Assembly: GCA_016704485.1 (NCBI GenBank)
Contig: JADJAA010000002.1
Coordinates: forward strand, 1,116,001-1,180,000
Length of the DNA stretch: 64,000 nucleotides
Reading direction: 5' to 3'
From: Flavobacteriales bacterium
GTDB taxonomy: Bacteria; Bacteroidota; Bacteroidia; Flavobacteriales_F; PHOS-HE28
Under the pieces are notes generated by a model. That model saw only the letters and a list, made by a program, of their open reading frames with translations. It did not search any database and was not told the DNA's origin. Each line of letters begins with the position of its first letter. Positions within the stretch are counted from its first letter, which is position 1. Positions 26,612 to 36,749 of this stretch are shown one piece after another. Position numbers and translations under genes: made by a program.

Positions 26612-28753
26612 TCATTGTTTGATGAAGCGTCCGCGACATGTAGCCCCGTCGCTCATTGATGCGAGTAGCACGTATGCTCCCGACTTTAATCCAGAGACGT
26701 CAATACTACCGAAGGATGCCCGCACGGACCGGCGCATCACTTCCCTGCCGTCATGCGCAAGCACGACGATGATCTCGATCTGTCCATCGCTGCGGAAGTT
26801 CAAGTGGTCCGTAGTTGGAATAGGTGCTATCGTCAGCGCTGTCGTAACTCCCACTTCCACCCCCGTACTGACCTCCGCCACCAACACGCTCGGCTCAGTG
26901 ATCACCGGATCGTTGAAGTCGAAGTAGATGTTGGCGATGTTCTCGATGATGGTGCCTGGAAGTAGTGGCAGGCGCGGGCGGATGCGGAAGGCTACAGCCC
27001 CATGGCTCAACGCTTCGTTAGCATTGCTATCCGGCAGGTTGATGTTCCCAAAGGTCCACTGCACAACCCGCCCGGGTTTGAAGGCAACATCAAATGCGTG
27101 CGAGGCTGCTCCCTGCTCGAAACTGGACATGTCGAATTCCGCCGGAAGCGTGTCGGTGACGACCACATCGATCGCTTCCGCAGTTCCCGTGTTCTGGAAG
27201 CGGATAGTGTAATCGATCCATTCATCCTCATCGATGAAGTAGAGGGTACTGCTTGAACCGCTGCTCGTTGATGCCACTTTGTCGTTGGGGTCATAGCTGC
27301 CGACGACCGTGGTCTGCAGGTTGGTCGCATTGTTCAGCGTACTGCTTTCATTGAGTGTGTTGCTGGCATTCACGCTGCTGATGAGCACGGTGCCTAGTGG
27401 TGTGGACGCCGGAACGGTAAATGCGGCGTGGAAGGAGGTCTGCGCGAACGATGTGAGCGCACCCAGATTCCATGTGATAGTGTTGCCTGCAACATCGGTC
27501 GGTGTTGGAGACGCATCGAGGAACACCAAGGCGGGATCGAAGTCCGCTGTTACGGTTACTGGTCCGCTCACTTGGGGGGTGGTATTGCGCACGGTTCCGT
27601 TGAAGCCGTACGTGAAACCCGGCCGTGCTGGGCCTTGCGCGGTAAAGAGCGCGAGGTCCAAAGGAACGTCGCTGCCATTGGCGAAATCGATGGAAGGATC
27701 TGAAGCATTCACCGTGAAGGGTACGGGCTGAACCACCGGGCAGTAGCGGATGAGCGTAGGATCCAATTGCTCTAGTGTATAGGCTCCATCCACGATGTTG
27801 AAGCTGAAGTTGCCTGCCCCGTTCGTAAGCGCATACTGCACGCCTGGTTCGATCTGAAGCACGCTGTACGGAACGCCAACTTCCCCACCGTCGCGCTCGC
27901 AATCGGCGTCCAGATCATACCAGCTGGTTCCATGCACATTGCCGCAAAGCGGCCCCAGATCCGGGATGGTGAACGCACCAGTCAAACCTTCAGTGCAAGA
28001 GGTGGTGATCTGCCAGGTCCACGCCTGGTCGAAAGTGTAATCGCCGGATGCAAGGCCAGTAACAAGTTCCGAGGATACTTGATCGTACTGGTAGACCACC
28101 TGGCCTTGATCGTTGCGGATGCTCACGTTCGCAGGCCAATCACTGTTGTTGAGCACCACACTCCCATTGGGTCCATTGCATGCCGCTACGATATTCGATA
28201 CGGTTATAGGTTCACCTGAAGGCCCCTGCATCATATCCTCGTGCATTCCCGAGCAACCGCCAGCATCGCTCGCACTCACATAGAATTGATCGCCTGACGC
28301 AAGACCGTAGTAGATCGGATCGCCATCACCGGTGGTTCCTCCGGGCGAGGCGGGCGCACCGTTCACATAGACCGAGACGTTGTAAGGCGGTGTGCCGTTG
28401 AACATGCTCTGGACCACCACGAAACTGCCATTGCTTTCCCCCGGACAAGCGAAGCCTCCAGCGAAAGTGGTCTGCACGAACAGGTTTCCGTTGGCCACCG
28501 TGCCGCTCCAAGAACCGGTAGCACCAAGGTCGTCGGTGACCAACACGGAATAGTTCCCCGCGGCGAGCCCGGTGCGATCCTCCGTGGTGGGACCATCAGC
28601 CCATAGGTATGTATAAGGCGGCGTACCGGTCAAGGGCGTGATGTCTATGGAACCGGTGTTGTTCGCGCAGGTGGTCGGTATTGTACCACCGGACACCGCG
28701 AAAGCCAAAGCGTTCAGCGGAGTCAGTATCAAGGCAAGTAGCGCGTAGCGCAT
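26612..28753 (-). CDS. SprB-repeat / DPNDK-domain secreted protein with T9SS sorting domain (operon gene 4)
   Basis: 713 residues with a signal peptide MRYALLALILTPLNALAFA. An SprB-like repeat occupies the N-terminus (GTPPYTYLWADGPTTEDRTG). A GXVHGTSWYDLDADCERDGG segment near 270 marks an SdrD B-like module. DUF11-like stretches follow, then the domain SYDPNDKVAST to NIYFDFNDPVITEPSVLVAE, common in T9SS cargo. The C-terminus (IAPIPTTDHLNFRSDG) is a type A sorting domain. It is the last intact gene of a minus-strand operon with 5-base gaps. Function unknown; likely a surface-exposed or released protein. Confidence 0.87.
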   Translation of the reverse strand: MRYALLALILTPLNALAFAVSGGTIPTTCANNTGSIDITPLTGTPPYTYLWADGPTTEDRTGLAAGNYSVLVTDDLGATGSWSGTVANGNLFVQTTFAGGFACPGESNGSFVVVQSMFNGTPPYNVSVYVNGAPASPGGTTGDGDPIYYGLASGDQFYVSASDAGGCSGMHEDMMQGPSGEPITVSNIVAACNGPNGSVVLNNSDWPANVSIRNDQGQVVYQYDQVSSELVTGLASGDYTFDQAWTWQITTSCTEGLTGAFTIPDLGPLCGNVHGTSWYDLDADCERDGGEVGVPYSVLQIEPGVQYALTNGAGNFSFNIVDGAYTLEQLDPTLIRYCPVVQPVPFTVNASDPSIDFANGSDVPLDLALFTAQGPARPGFTYGFNGTVRNTTPQVSGPVTVTADFDPALVFLDASPTPTDVAGNTITWNLGALTSFAQTSFHAAFTVPASTPLGTVLISSVNASNTLNESSTLNNATNLQTTVVGSYDPNDKVASTSSGSSSTLYFIDEDEWIDYTIRFQNTGTAEAIDVVVTDTLPAEFDMSSFEQGAASHAFDVAFKPGRVVQWTFGNINLPDSNANEALSHGAVAFRIRPRLPLLPGTIIENIANIYFDFNDPVITEPSVLVAEVSTGVEVGVTTALTIAPIPTTDHLNFRSDGQIEIIVVLAHDGREVMRRSVRASFGSIDVSGLKSGAYVLLASMSDGATCRGRFIKQ

Positions 28754-28758
28754 AGTGG

Positions 28759-30960
28759 TCAGAGTTTGGTCAATCGCGTGTGTAGCTGTTCTCCTGTTCC
28801 TGTGGTGATCACCACAACATAAGTGCCTGTAGCAATTGTGGCGAGATCGATCTCGGCCATAGCGCTTCCGCCCAGCCGTTCAGTGAGCACTGTCCTTCCA
28901 TCCGTTGCGAGAAGTGCAAATGATCGTATGCTTCCTTTTCCATATTTCACCGTCACTGACCCATTCGTCGGGTTCGGAAAGACATTGAGTTCATCCATGA
29001 TGAATGCCGTGTTCACCGCTGTGCTGAACTCCGCCACCAGCACACTCGGCTCGGTGATCACCGGTGGGTTGAAGTCGAAATAGATATTCGCTGTATTACT
29101 CATGATCGTTCCCGGCAGCACGGGTTGCGCAGGACGTATCCGGAAGCTCACCAGCCCATGACTTTCCGCCTCGTTGGTGACGCTGTCCGGCAACAGGATA
29201 GTATCAAACCGCCATTCCACCAACCGGCCAGGCTTGAACATGACGGAGAATAGATGCGAGGCCGTCCCTTGCTGGAACGAAGCCATGTCGAGTTCGGCCG
29301 TGAGTGTATCAGTTACCACAACCGTGAAGGCGGTATCCGTTCCCGTATTCTGGAATTGGATTGTGTAGTCCAGCCAATCATCCTGGTCGATGAAGTACTG
29401 CGTTCCGCTCTGGCGCGAACTGGTAAGCACGCTCTTCTCATTGGGATCGAAACTACCGGTGATAGTACGAATGGTGGTGAAGGTGTTGTTCGCGGAGCTG
29501 GTCTCTACAAATGGTTGTGCCACCGACCAAGTGTTGTATACCACCGTGCCGATCAACACGGGGTCCGGCGGAACTTGGAGCACCAGGTTGATATGCTGCA
29601 CGCCGAATGCGCCCAAGGCCGGCATGTTGCTCCAAAGGACCGTATTGCCCACAACCGAAGTCGGAACGGGAACGGCGGACACAAAGCTGAGGACAGGATC
29701 GATAGTCAGGCTCACTTCCACCGCGCCGGTAAGTTGTCCACTGCTGTTGCTCGCGGTGAACTGGTTGTTCACCAAAAAGCCGGGCCGGGGCGTTGCCATT
29801 GCGGCGTACGTGATAACATCCAACGGGATCGCACTGCTATCGGCGAAATCCTGTGTGACCAATGCACCGTTCGTGATGTTAAGGGGCACCGGATCCACAG
29901 CCGGGCAGATCGGCACGATATCCTGTGGCGTTTGGGAAAGCGTGTAGTTGCCGCTGGCCAGCCCAATGGCATACGTACCGTCGCCGGATGTCAATGCGTA
30001 CACCGGCCCAGGCAGCACTTCCAACACATGGTAGGGAATGGCCTCGTCGTTGGCGTCCTGTGTGCAATCCTGATCGTGGTCCAGATAGATCCTGCCTTGG
30101 ACTGAGCCGCAATCGGGCCCCAGGTCGGGAACAGTGAAGGGATGCTCTTCGAAACAGGGCAATTCTTCGTTGCCATCAAACCAATACACGCGGGCCGTGT
30201 GGTTGCCTGTAGCGAGGCCCGAAAAAGTCAACGGGCTCCCCGACGAAGGACCGGCTACCACATTTTCCTGATCATCGAACACAGTGACGGACGTGCCGAA
30301 GATCCCCAAACCCAGATCGAAGACGTTGTTGAACGTAACGCTACCGTTGGCCTCGCCCCCGCACGCAGCGTTGATGGTTCCCAATTGGACTTGGCCGCCA
30401 ACCGCCCCGAAAATATCGAAGCCGTTACCGGTTCCTGCACAGCCGTACTGATCGACGACCGTGTAGTTGCCGCTGTTGGTTCCACTGCAGAAACCGCCGA
30501 ACACCGGATCCCCGTACAGCGGTTCCGTATCCACTTGCTGATTGAATTGATCGAACGTGATGGTGTACGGCCCCAGCCCATTGAAGGACTGCGTGTAGAT
30601 GATGGCACGCCCATCGCACAGGCCCGGGCAAGCGGGAGCCCCCGACCCATTGAAGCTCCACACCGCAGGGATCATCAGGTATGGAAGGTCCATCACATCT
30701 ATGGCTTGGCTGACTTCTTCCAATAGTGCATCGGTCACCGTCACGCTGTAGTTGCCAGCGAGAAGACCAGTGATAGTATCGTTCGTTGAACCCGTGGACC
30801 AGAGGTAGGTATAGGGCGGGGCACCACCGCTCACATCCACGGTGAGCCAACCGACAGGGTTGCCGCAGCTGGCTTCGTTCCCGTGGAGGAACAAGGTCAT
30901 GGCGCAAACCTGACCGGTAAACAAGTAGCACACTAAAGGAAGAAGGATCTTGGATCTCAT
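28759..30960 (-). CDS. SprB-repeat / DPNDK-domain secreted protein with T9SS sorting domain (operon gene 3)
   Basis: 733 residues; signal peptide MRSKILLPLVCYLFTGQVCA. Architecture as in its neighbours: SprB-like repeat (GGAPPYTYLWSTGSTNDTIT), SdrD-B-like segment GRIYLDHDQDCTQDANDE, DUF11-like region, SFDPNEKSVLTS block, and sorting domain VFPNPTNGSVTVKYGKG. Its last 70 residues are nearly identical to those of the protein encoded at 30965-33214 (AEIDLATIATGTYV shared), closer than the rest of the chains. That suggests recent duplication or gene conversion of the tail. Four bases separate it from the upstream gene. Confidence 0.87.
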   Translation of the reverse strand: MRSKILLPLVCYLFTGQVCAMTLFLHGNEASCGNPVGWLTVDVSGGAPPYTYLWSTGSTNDTITGLLAGNYSVTVTDALLEEVSQAIDVMDLPYLMIPAVWSFNGSGAPACPGLCDGRAIIYTQSFNGLGPYTITFDQFNQQVDTEPLYGDPVFGGFCSGTNSGNYTVVDQYGCAGTGNGFDIFGAVGGQVQLGTINAACGGEANGSVTFNNVFDLGLGIFGTSVTVFDDQENVVAGPSSGSPLTFSGLATGNHTARVYWFDGNEELPCFEEHPFTVPDLGPDCGSVQGRIYLDHDQDCTQDANDEAIPYHVLEVLPGPVYALTSGDGTYAIGLASGNYTLSQTPQDIVPICPAVDPVPLNITNGALVTQDFADSSAIPLDVITYAAMATPRPGFLVNNQFTASNSSGQLTGAVEVSLTIDPVLSFVSAVPVPTSVVGNTVLWSNMPALGAFGVQHINLVLQVPPDPVLIGTVVYNTWSVAQPFVETSSANNTFTTIRTITGSFDPNEKSVLTSSRQSGTQYFIDQDDWLDYTIQFQNTGTDTAFTVVVTDTLTAELDMASFQQGTASHLFSVMFKPGRLVEWRFDTILLPDSVTNEAESHGLVSFRIRPAQPVLPGTIMSNTANIYFDFNPPVITEPSVLVAEFSTAVNTAFIMDELNVFPNPTNGSVTVKYGKGSIRSFALLATDGRTVLTERLGGSAMAEIDLATIATGTYVVVITTGTGEQLHTRLTKL

Positions 30961-30964
30961 GCTC

Positions 30965-33214
30965 TTAGAATTTGGTCACACGCGTGTGCAGCTGTTCGCC
31001 TCTCCCTGAAATGATCACCAGCACATACGTGCCGGTAGCAATGGTCGCGAGATCGATCTCGGCCATTGCGTTTCCGCCCAATTGTTCGCTGAGCACAGTC
31101 CTTCCGTCCATCGCGAGAAGTGCTAAGGATCGCATACCCCCATTGTCATAGTTCACCCTCACCGATCCATTCGTCGGGTTCGGGAATACATTGAGATCTT
31201 CTGAGTTGAACTCAGCGTTCAACCCTGTACTGAACTCCGCCACCAGCACGCTTGGTTCGGTGATCACCGGATCGTTGAAATCGAAGAAGATGTTGGCGGT
31301 GTTGCTGATCACGGTGCCGGGTGCGAGCGGTTCATGCGGGCGGATACGGAAGGAGACGAAGCCGTGAGAGGCTGCCTCGTTCACGTTGCTGTCCGGGAGC
31401 AGGATGTTCGGGAAGGTCCATCGAAGTATACCCTGCCCGGAGAGGGACCAGATGAAGTTGTGCGAACCAGCACCCATGCGGATCGTGGCCGGGTCCAGCT
31501 GCGCTGGCAGCGTATCTGTGATCACCACCAGGAATGCCGTATCGGAGCCGGTGTTCTGGAAACGGACCACATAATCCACCCACTCATCTTCATCGATCAG
31601 ATAGATGGTGCTGCTATTTCCATGACTTGTGTTGGCGGTCTTGTCGTTCGGGTCGAAGCTGCCGATGATCGTCACCAGCCAAGTGGCGGTATTGTTCACG
31701 GGTACGGCATCCAGGTTCACGGGTGTCACCGTGGCGGTGGCGCTCAACTGTGTGCCGATCAAGCCTACGTTCGATGGGATCTGGAAACGCACGAGCAGAT
31801 CACGCGTCGCGAAGTTGTTCATGTTCCCCACATTGTTCCAGGTAAGGGTGTTGGCCGTGCTGGAACTCGGGTTCAAGGAAGCACTGATGAACACAAGTGT
31901 CGGATCGAAGGTCATCACCACCTGGTTGTTCCCAGTGGCATCCGGTGTCAGATTCGCCATGTCGATCGCGTAGGCCAATTCGAAGCCTGGTCTGGCCGGA
32001 CCGCTGGCCATGGTCAACTCCACATCGAGGGCCACAAGCGCCGTATCAGCGAAGTCGAGCACGGCAAGGCCATTGGCGTTCACCGTAACCGGCTCCGGAT
32101 GGCAATGCTGTTCTGCGTCGCTTGTGATCTCCGTCACCGTGTAGGTCCCGTTCGGTACGTTCAGCGAATAGGCTCCGCCCGCATTGGTGGTTGCGAAGTA
32201 CGGACCCGGATCGAACTGAAGCAGCGAATTGGGACGAAAGCGTTCGGTGCCGTTCTTGACACAATTCAGATCGTAGTCCATGAACACTTTCCCGGAAATG
32301 TTGGAACAACCGGATCCAAGGTCCGGAATGGTCACCATCACAGAATCGCCACAACCACCGCCGGGCTGCCATTCTGTGAACGGCGCGAAGTTGACCGACT
32401 GTGTCAACCAATACTCACCTGGTGCAAGGCCCGTCCAAGTATTGAGAATGTCGGACGACTCGACTGGTGTGTGACCATAGGCGCCTGAACCCGTTCCTAC
32501 GATGGAGCCGTCCGGCCCGAATACGGAGCCGGCACCATCGGTCAATTGATGCCACGTACGTGCATAAGTGGGACTGTGGAGCAAAAGGGCCTCGATGGAT
32601 CCATTGGCAGCACCGGCACACGTGCCCTGCAGATCAAGGATCACCGGTGTGGTCCAGGTCGGCTGCCCCAATCTGTAACCGCTATGCAGTTCTCCAGCAC
32701 AACCATTCGCGTCCGTGAACTGCAACTGAGTGCTGGTTGTAGTACTGTATGGACCCGTGTAGTAGGCCGAGTAGACATTTTCACCCATGTAGAGGCCCGT
32801 GAAGAAAGGTGAGCTGAAGGTTATCGGGCCATTGGGTAGCTCGGTCATGAACAGGTAGCCTCCATAGGCATCACCCGGGCAGAGGCTGCCCCCGGTTACG
32901 GCAGCGATGCTGTACCCGACCGACAGAACGGTTTGGTTCCCGAGCGCCTCATCGCTCTGGCTGTCCGTTACCGTAACGGAGATCGGACCAGCGCTCAGGC
33001 CCGATACCGATGCCGTGGTAGCACCAGTGCTCCACAGATAAGTGTACGGCGGCACCCCACCGCTCACATTGGCTTGTGCCGTACCATCGGCATAGGTACA
33101 GATCTCGTGCGCCGTGATCTGTATGTTCACGGTGATCGCTTGTAGCGCAAGCGCACCACAAAGAAGGGTAGCCGTGGTCAACACGCGAGTTGTAGGGTAC
33201 AGGGTGGTTCTCAT
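30965..33214 (-). CDS. SprB-repeat / DPNDK-domain secreted protein with T9SS sorting domain (operon gene 2)
   Basis: 749 residues. The N-terminus MRTTLYPTTRVLTTATLLCG leads into a signal peptide ending near ALQA. SprB-like repeat GGVPPYTYLWSTGATTASV; SdrD-B-like GKVFMDYDLNCVKNGTE; SFDPNDKTANTSHGNSS block; C-terminal NVFPNPTNGSVRVNYDNGG sorting domain. Seven bases separate it from the Kelch gene upstream. The middle third (TWTTPVILDLQGTCAGAANG) differs from the paralogues and probably decides binding specificity. No enzyme motif found. Confidence 0.87.
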   Translation of the reverse strand: MRTTLYPTTRVLTTATLLCGALALQAITVNIQITAHEICTYADGTAQANVSGGVPPYTYLWSTGATTASVSGLSAGPISVTVTDSQSDEALGNQTVLSVGYSIAAVTGGSLCPGDAYGGYLFMTELPNGPITFSSPFFTGLYMGENVYSAYYTGPYSTTTSTQLQFTDANGCAGELHSGYRLGQPTWTTPVILDLQGTCAGAANGSIEALLLHSPTYARTWHQLTDGAGSVFGPDGSIVGTGSGAYGHTPVESSDILNTWTGLAPGEYWLTQSVNFAPFTEWQPGGGCGDSVMVTIPDLGSGCSNISGKVFMDYDLNCVKNGTERFRPNSLLQFDPGPYFATTNAGGAYSLNVPNGTYTVTEITSDAEQHCHPEPVTVNANGLAVLDFADTALVALDVELTMASGPARPGFELAYAIDMANLTPDATGNNQVVMTFDPTLVFISASLNPSSSTANTLTWNNVGNMNNFATRDLLVRFQIPSNVGLIGTQLSATATVTPVNLDAVPVNNTATWLVTIIGSFDPNDKTANTSHGNSSTIYLIDEDEWVDYVVRFQNTGSDTAFLVVITDTLPAQLDPATIRMGAGSHNFIWSLSGQGILRWTFPNILLPDSNVNEAASHGFVSFRIRPHEPLAPGTVISNTANIFFDFNDPVITEPSVLVAEFSTGLNAEFNSEDLNVFPNPTNGSVRVNYDNGGMRSLALLAMDGRTVLSEQLGGNAMAEIDLATIATGTYVLVIISGRGEQLHTRVTKF

Positions 33215-33221
33215 CGTAGTG

Positions 33222-36200
33222 TCAGTGTTTAATGAAGGTCAGGGTATATGTTCGTTCGGCATTCACAACAGCCTGTACGATGTAAAGGCCATCGGCAAAC
33301 TCCGCGATATCCATCCGGGGCAAAGTGCCTTTGGTGTTCACGATCCGAAGGATGCGACCATCCAAGGCAAGCAACCTTAGTTCAGCGATCTGTTCGCCCA
33401 TGCGCATGCCACCAACACTGACCGAATGCAGTGCTGGGTTGGGGTACAGGTACAAGTTGGTTTCGGGCTCCAGAACTTCCAGCCCCGTACTGAACTCCGC
33501 CACTAACACGCTCGGCTCGGTGATCACCGGCTCATTGAAATCGAAGTAGATGTTGGCGATGTTCTCAATGGTTGTTCCAGGAAGTAGAGGTGTGCGTGGC
33601 TTGATGCGGAAGGAGACGAAGCCATGACTGGCGGCTTCGTTCACGTTGCTATCTGGCAGTAGAATATTTGCGAAGGTGAATTCCAGCGTACCATGCCCAC
33701 TCAACTTCCATGTGAATGGATGCGAGGCTGCACCCATGACGATGGAACCGGGCTCTAAGTTCTGCGGCAACGTGTCCGTTACCACTACCGTAAAGGCCGT
33801 ATCGTTGCCCGTGTTCTGGAAGCGGATCGTGTAGTCGATGAATTCATCCTCACCGAGAAGCCAGACATCGCTGCTGCCCGAGCTGGTATGCGCCACCTTG
33901 TCGTTGGGGTCCCACGGGCCGGTAACCGTTCTGAAATTCGTTGTGGTGTTGTTGGCGGTTACCGTCTCGGCTTCGGTGCAGGTGATACTCGCCATGTTCA
34001 CCAATTGCGTTCCGATGATCCCAACTGTGTTCGGTACCTGCGTGCTCACTTGAATATTCACCGGATTGGTAAACGTCGCTTGGGGTAGATCCCATACGAT
34101 GGTATTGCCATTGATGCTGGTGGGCGGAGGTACAGAAGCGGTGAAGGTGAGGTTCGGGTCCAATATCAATTGCACGTTGACCGCTCCACTTACAAGGGGC
34201 GTATTGTTCTCTATGGTGAGTGCAAGCACGAACTCTGATCCGCGGCGTGCCACTCCAGAAGAGAGTGCTACACCCACATCCAAGCCGAAGGTGATCGTAT
34301 CGGGAAAATCCACGACCAAGGCTGGGCCACCTTCAAGTACCTCGAAAGATCGTGGGCTCGGATCGCAGTGATCGCCCCATGCGGGATCCATCTGTTCCAA
34401 GGTGTACTGTCCCACGGGCATGGCCAGAAAATAGTTTCCTGCTTGATCTGTGCTGGTGTAGAAACCACCGGGCTGCACTTTTAGGATCTTGTATGGTGCG
34501 GCCACATCGCCTGCGTTGATGGTGCAGTCTTCGTCCGCATCATAATAGACCGTGCCGCTCACTCCGGGCGCAACAACATAGTCCCATGGAATATACTCCC
34601 AGAGGTCGTTGGTCTGTGCAGCGGATGATATGAAGCCATCGTTCTGGTTCAGATTGCCGCAGGACAGGAAGCCTCTACCGGCAGCTGAAGCCGCAGTGCC
34701 ATCCACTCGAAAGCCACCTCCGGTCGTTGCCTCTATCGTCCATGCATCGGTCACGGGGTCATAGCTGTGGAAGGCATCCATTATAGTACCTGAAAGTGTA
34801 CCTCCTGCACGGAAACCTTGATCACCGATCCCGAATGCCATGTGTGACTGCATGTTGTTCGGCGCAAGAAAGGATGCGATGCCGGCCCAGCTATCTGTCG
34901 CGGGATCGTAACAGCGAGCGTAGTCGGTGGCCGTGCTGGAACCCGCGATATTCCCGGCAGAGATACAGCCCTTGCCTCCCATCACGAACGAAGCCGAGGA
35001 ATGCACGGCCATGCCGGGGCTAACGCGCTGCTCCCATGCATTGGTCTGAGGGTCGTACGCCCACAGGTCATTCTGGCGCACTCCGCCGATCAGTCCGGTG
35101 CTGATGAAGACCCGATCATCCACTCCAAAGGCGACCGTATTGGTGCGCGCACCACCGAGTAGATCGGTAGCTTGTGCCCACGTGTCCGCCACAGGATCAT
35201 ACGCCCAGAAATTGTCCGTTGCCGAAGCGGTCAGGATATATCCCTTTCCGTTCGCTGGAGCAGCTGCTTCTACACCGACCGAGGCTTCGGTGGGCATTGC
35301 GGCGCGGGCCGTCCATGTGCGTGTGATCGGAGCATAGGACCACAGATCCGTGAGCCTGTTGCCGACACCTGCGATCCCTCCACCCAAGTAGAGAATATCG
35401 TCGATCGTGAAAGACACGGGATGTCTGCGAACTGAACCTGGCAGGTACGGACGCTGGGCCCAGGTGCCGGGCACTAAAGGGGCGGATGGCCCTAGTTCCC
35501 AGATCTCAGCTTGGACTCCTTGCGCGGGAACATAGCCGCCAATGAGGTAGGCCTTGGTGCCATGCGATACCGCCACGGCATGATCCCGCCCCGCTGCAGC
35601 CCACAATGCCGGAGCAGGGGTCCAAGAATCCGATGCAGGTTCGTATGCGAAAAAGTCCTGCGTATTGCTACCTGTACCTACGTAACCCCTATCGCCTATG
35701 GTGAAGGCCGCGGCACCATCACGCACACCACCCGGATAGGGTGCTTTCACGCTCCAAGCGTCGGCGACCGGGTCATAGCTCCAGAGCGCAGTGCCGGTTT
35801 TGCTGATCACATAGCCCTTTCCGTCCAATGCGAAGGCGACGCCACCGTCAATGTTAGCGGGCATATTCGCGCGCTGCGCCCAACCTGTTGTTGGTGAGTA
35901 CTCCCAGAGGTCGTTGAAGTTCTGCCAGCCTCCATTGTTCGCTCCACCTCCGATATAGGCCTTGTCACCGATAACGAAAACGATGGCCCCGATGCGCTGG
36001 CCGCCCGGGAACACGAGCGGTTGCATATTCCAGAAATTATTCTCCGCGAGCGTGTACTGGAAGATCGTGTCGTTGGCGTCGTAATTATAGGTCCCGCCTA
36101 AGCCAACATAGCCAATGTCGCCAATGGAAAAGCCGACCCCGCCTTCACCCGCCTTGCTTTCGGCGAGGCTGTGTGTTTCGCCCTCCACAGCGAAAGCGGA

Positions 36201-36428
36201 GAAGGTGTTGGTAGTCGGATCGTACTTCTTGAAGGAACCGCTCGGGTATCCAGTGCGGTCGTATCCCATACCGAAGATGATGTAGTCTCCTAAACTGAAG
36301 GCCACACCACCCCGCTGTGCCCAGCCCATCTCCTGCGTGCGCAGCGGCTTCTTTTTCAGGAACCATTCCTGCTGGGCCTGCAAGCCGGAAGACAGAAAAA
36401 GAACAAGGATAGTAAGTAGATGCTTCAT
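33222..36428 (-). CDS. Kelch-repeat / DPNDK-domain secreted protein with T9SS sorting domain (operon gene 1)
   Basis: 1068 residues with signal peptide MKHLLTILVLFLSSGLQAQ. The first 640 residues are Kelch-type repeats (YIGGGANNGGWQNFNDLWEY, VFISTGLIGGVRQNDLWAY), likely two beta-propellers. The second half has the same modules as the three downstream genes: SdrD-B-like GTVYYDADEDCTINAGD, DUF11-like units, GPWDPNDKVAHTSSGSSD and a sorting domain LYPNPALHSVSVGG. It is the first large gene of the operon and the only one with a propeller in place of the SprB repeat, so the operon looks like one C-terminal scaffold with swapped N-termini. Confidence 0.88.
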   Translation of the reverse strand: MKHLLTILVLFLSSGLQAQQEWFLKKKPLRTQEMGWAQRGGVAFSLGDYIIFGMGYDRTGYPSGSFKKYDPTTNTFSAFAVEGETHSLAESKAGEGGVGFSIGDIGYVGLGGTYNYDANDTIFQYTLAENNFWNMQPLVFPGGQRIGAIVFVIGDKAYIGGGANNGGWQNFNDLWEYSPTTGWAQRANMPANIDGGVAFALDGKGYVISKTGTALWSYDPVADAWSVKAPYPGGVRDGAAAFTIGDRGYVGTGSNTQDFFAYEPASDSWTPAPALWAAAGRDHAVAVSHGTKAYLIGGYVPAQGVQAEIWELGPSAPLVPGTWAQRPYLPGSVRRHPVSFTIDDILYLGGGIAGVGNRLTDLWSYAPITRTWTARAAMPTEASVGVEAAAPANGKGYILTASATDNFWAYDPVADTWAQATDLLGGARTNTVAFGVDDRVFISTGLIGGVRQNDLWAYDPQTNAWEQRVSPGMAVHSSASFVMGGKGCISAGNIAGSSTATDYARCYDPATDSWAGIASFLAPNNMQSHMAFGIGDQGFRAGGTLSGTIMDAFHSYDPVTDAWTIEATTGGGFRVDGTAASAAGRGFLSCGNLNQNDGFISSAAQTNDLWEYIPWDYVVAPGVSGTVYYDADEDCTINAGDVAAPYKILKVQPGGFYTSTDQAGNYFLAMPVGQYTLEQMDPAWGDHCDPSPRSFEVLEGGPALVVDFPDTITFGLDVGVALSSGVARRGSEFVLALTIENNTPLVSGAVNVQLILDPNLTFTASVPPPTSINGNTIVWDLPQATFTNPVNIQVSTQVPNTVGIIGTQLVNMASITCTEAETVTANNTTTNFRTVTGPWDPNDKVAHTSSGSSDVWLLGEDEFIDYTIRFQNTGNDTAFTVVVTDTLPQNLEPGSIVMGAASHPFTWKLSGHGTLEFTFANILLPDSNVNEAASHGFVSFRIKPRTPLLPGTTIENIANIYFDFNEPVITEPSVLVAEFSTGLEVLEPETNLYLYPNPALHSVSVGGMRMGEQIAELRLLALDGRILRIVNTKGTLPRMDIAEFADGLYIVQAVVNAERTYTLTFIKH

Positions 36429-36449
36429 TTTCTCTTTGTTATTTATGGA

Positions 36450-36593
36450 TCAGCTAAAGGGGCAAGACGCATGGTTATTTACGGAGAACGGAGAACCCTG
36501 ATCAAAATAGAGACCAGAACGACCATCGTTCGCACTTAACGGAGGCAAAGCACTCAAATTCAGTGCGAATAGCAGAAGTAGTGATTTGATCAT
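36450..36593 (-). CDS. Small secreted peptide, possible operon leader
   Basis: 47 codons, ATG 36593 to TGA 36450. The peptide MIKSLLLLFALNLSALPPLS is a textbook signal sequence, leaving a mature part of about 27 residues that contains two aromatic residues and one Cys. It ends 21 bases before the Kelch gene, on the same strand. It may be a genuine small exported peptide, or the N-terminal stump of another T9SS cargo gene whose body was lost, as at 26439-26607. No family recognised. Confidence 0.5.
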   Translation of the reverse strand: MIKSLLLLFALNLSALPPLSANDGRSGLYFDQGSPFSVNNHASCPFS

Positions 36594-36672
36594 GGCCTGG
36601 TGAATGGCACGAATATTACCTTGACGAGAAAGGTAACATAAGGATGCCTACGGACCATGGAATTTCCATGAA

Positions 36673-36703
36673 TTGGCCATTCATTGTGGCATCGGTAGAT
36701 TTG
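36673..36703 (+). promoter_or_regulatory. Bacteroidota-type promoter of mtaB
   Basis: TTG at 36673-36675, 20-base spacer, TAGATTTG at 36696-36703. Both boxes and the spacing match the phylum consensus. Expected transcript start near 36709, giving a leader of about 40 bases before the ATG at 36750. Confidence 0.6.
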
Positions 36704-36749
36704 CAACCCTTAAAGTCCCACATGATCGGTTCGTCCGGTCATCCATTCC

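Noticed and set aside
31334..32488. Plus-strand open frame of 384 codons
   Set aside because: It lies fully antisense to the operon gene at 30965-33214, has no recognisable domain, and is an artefact of the GC-rich codons of the real gene. The same holds for 29254-30105 and other long antisense frames in this operon.
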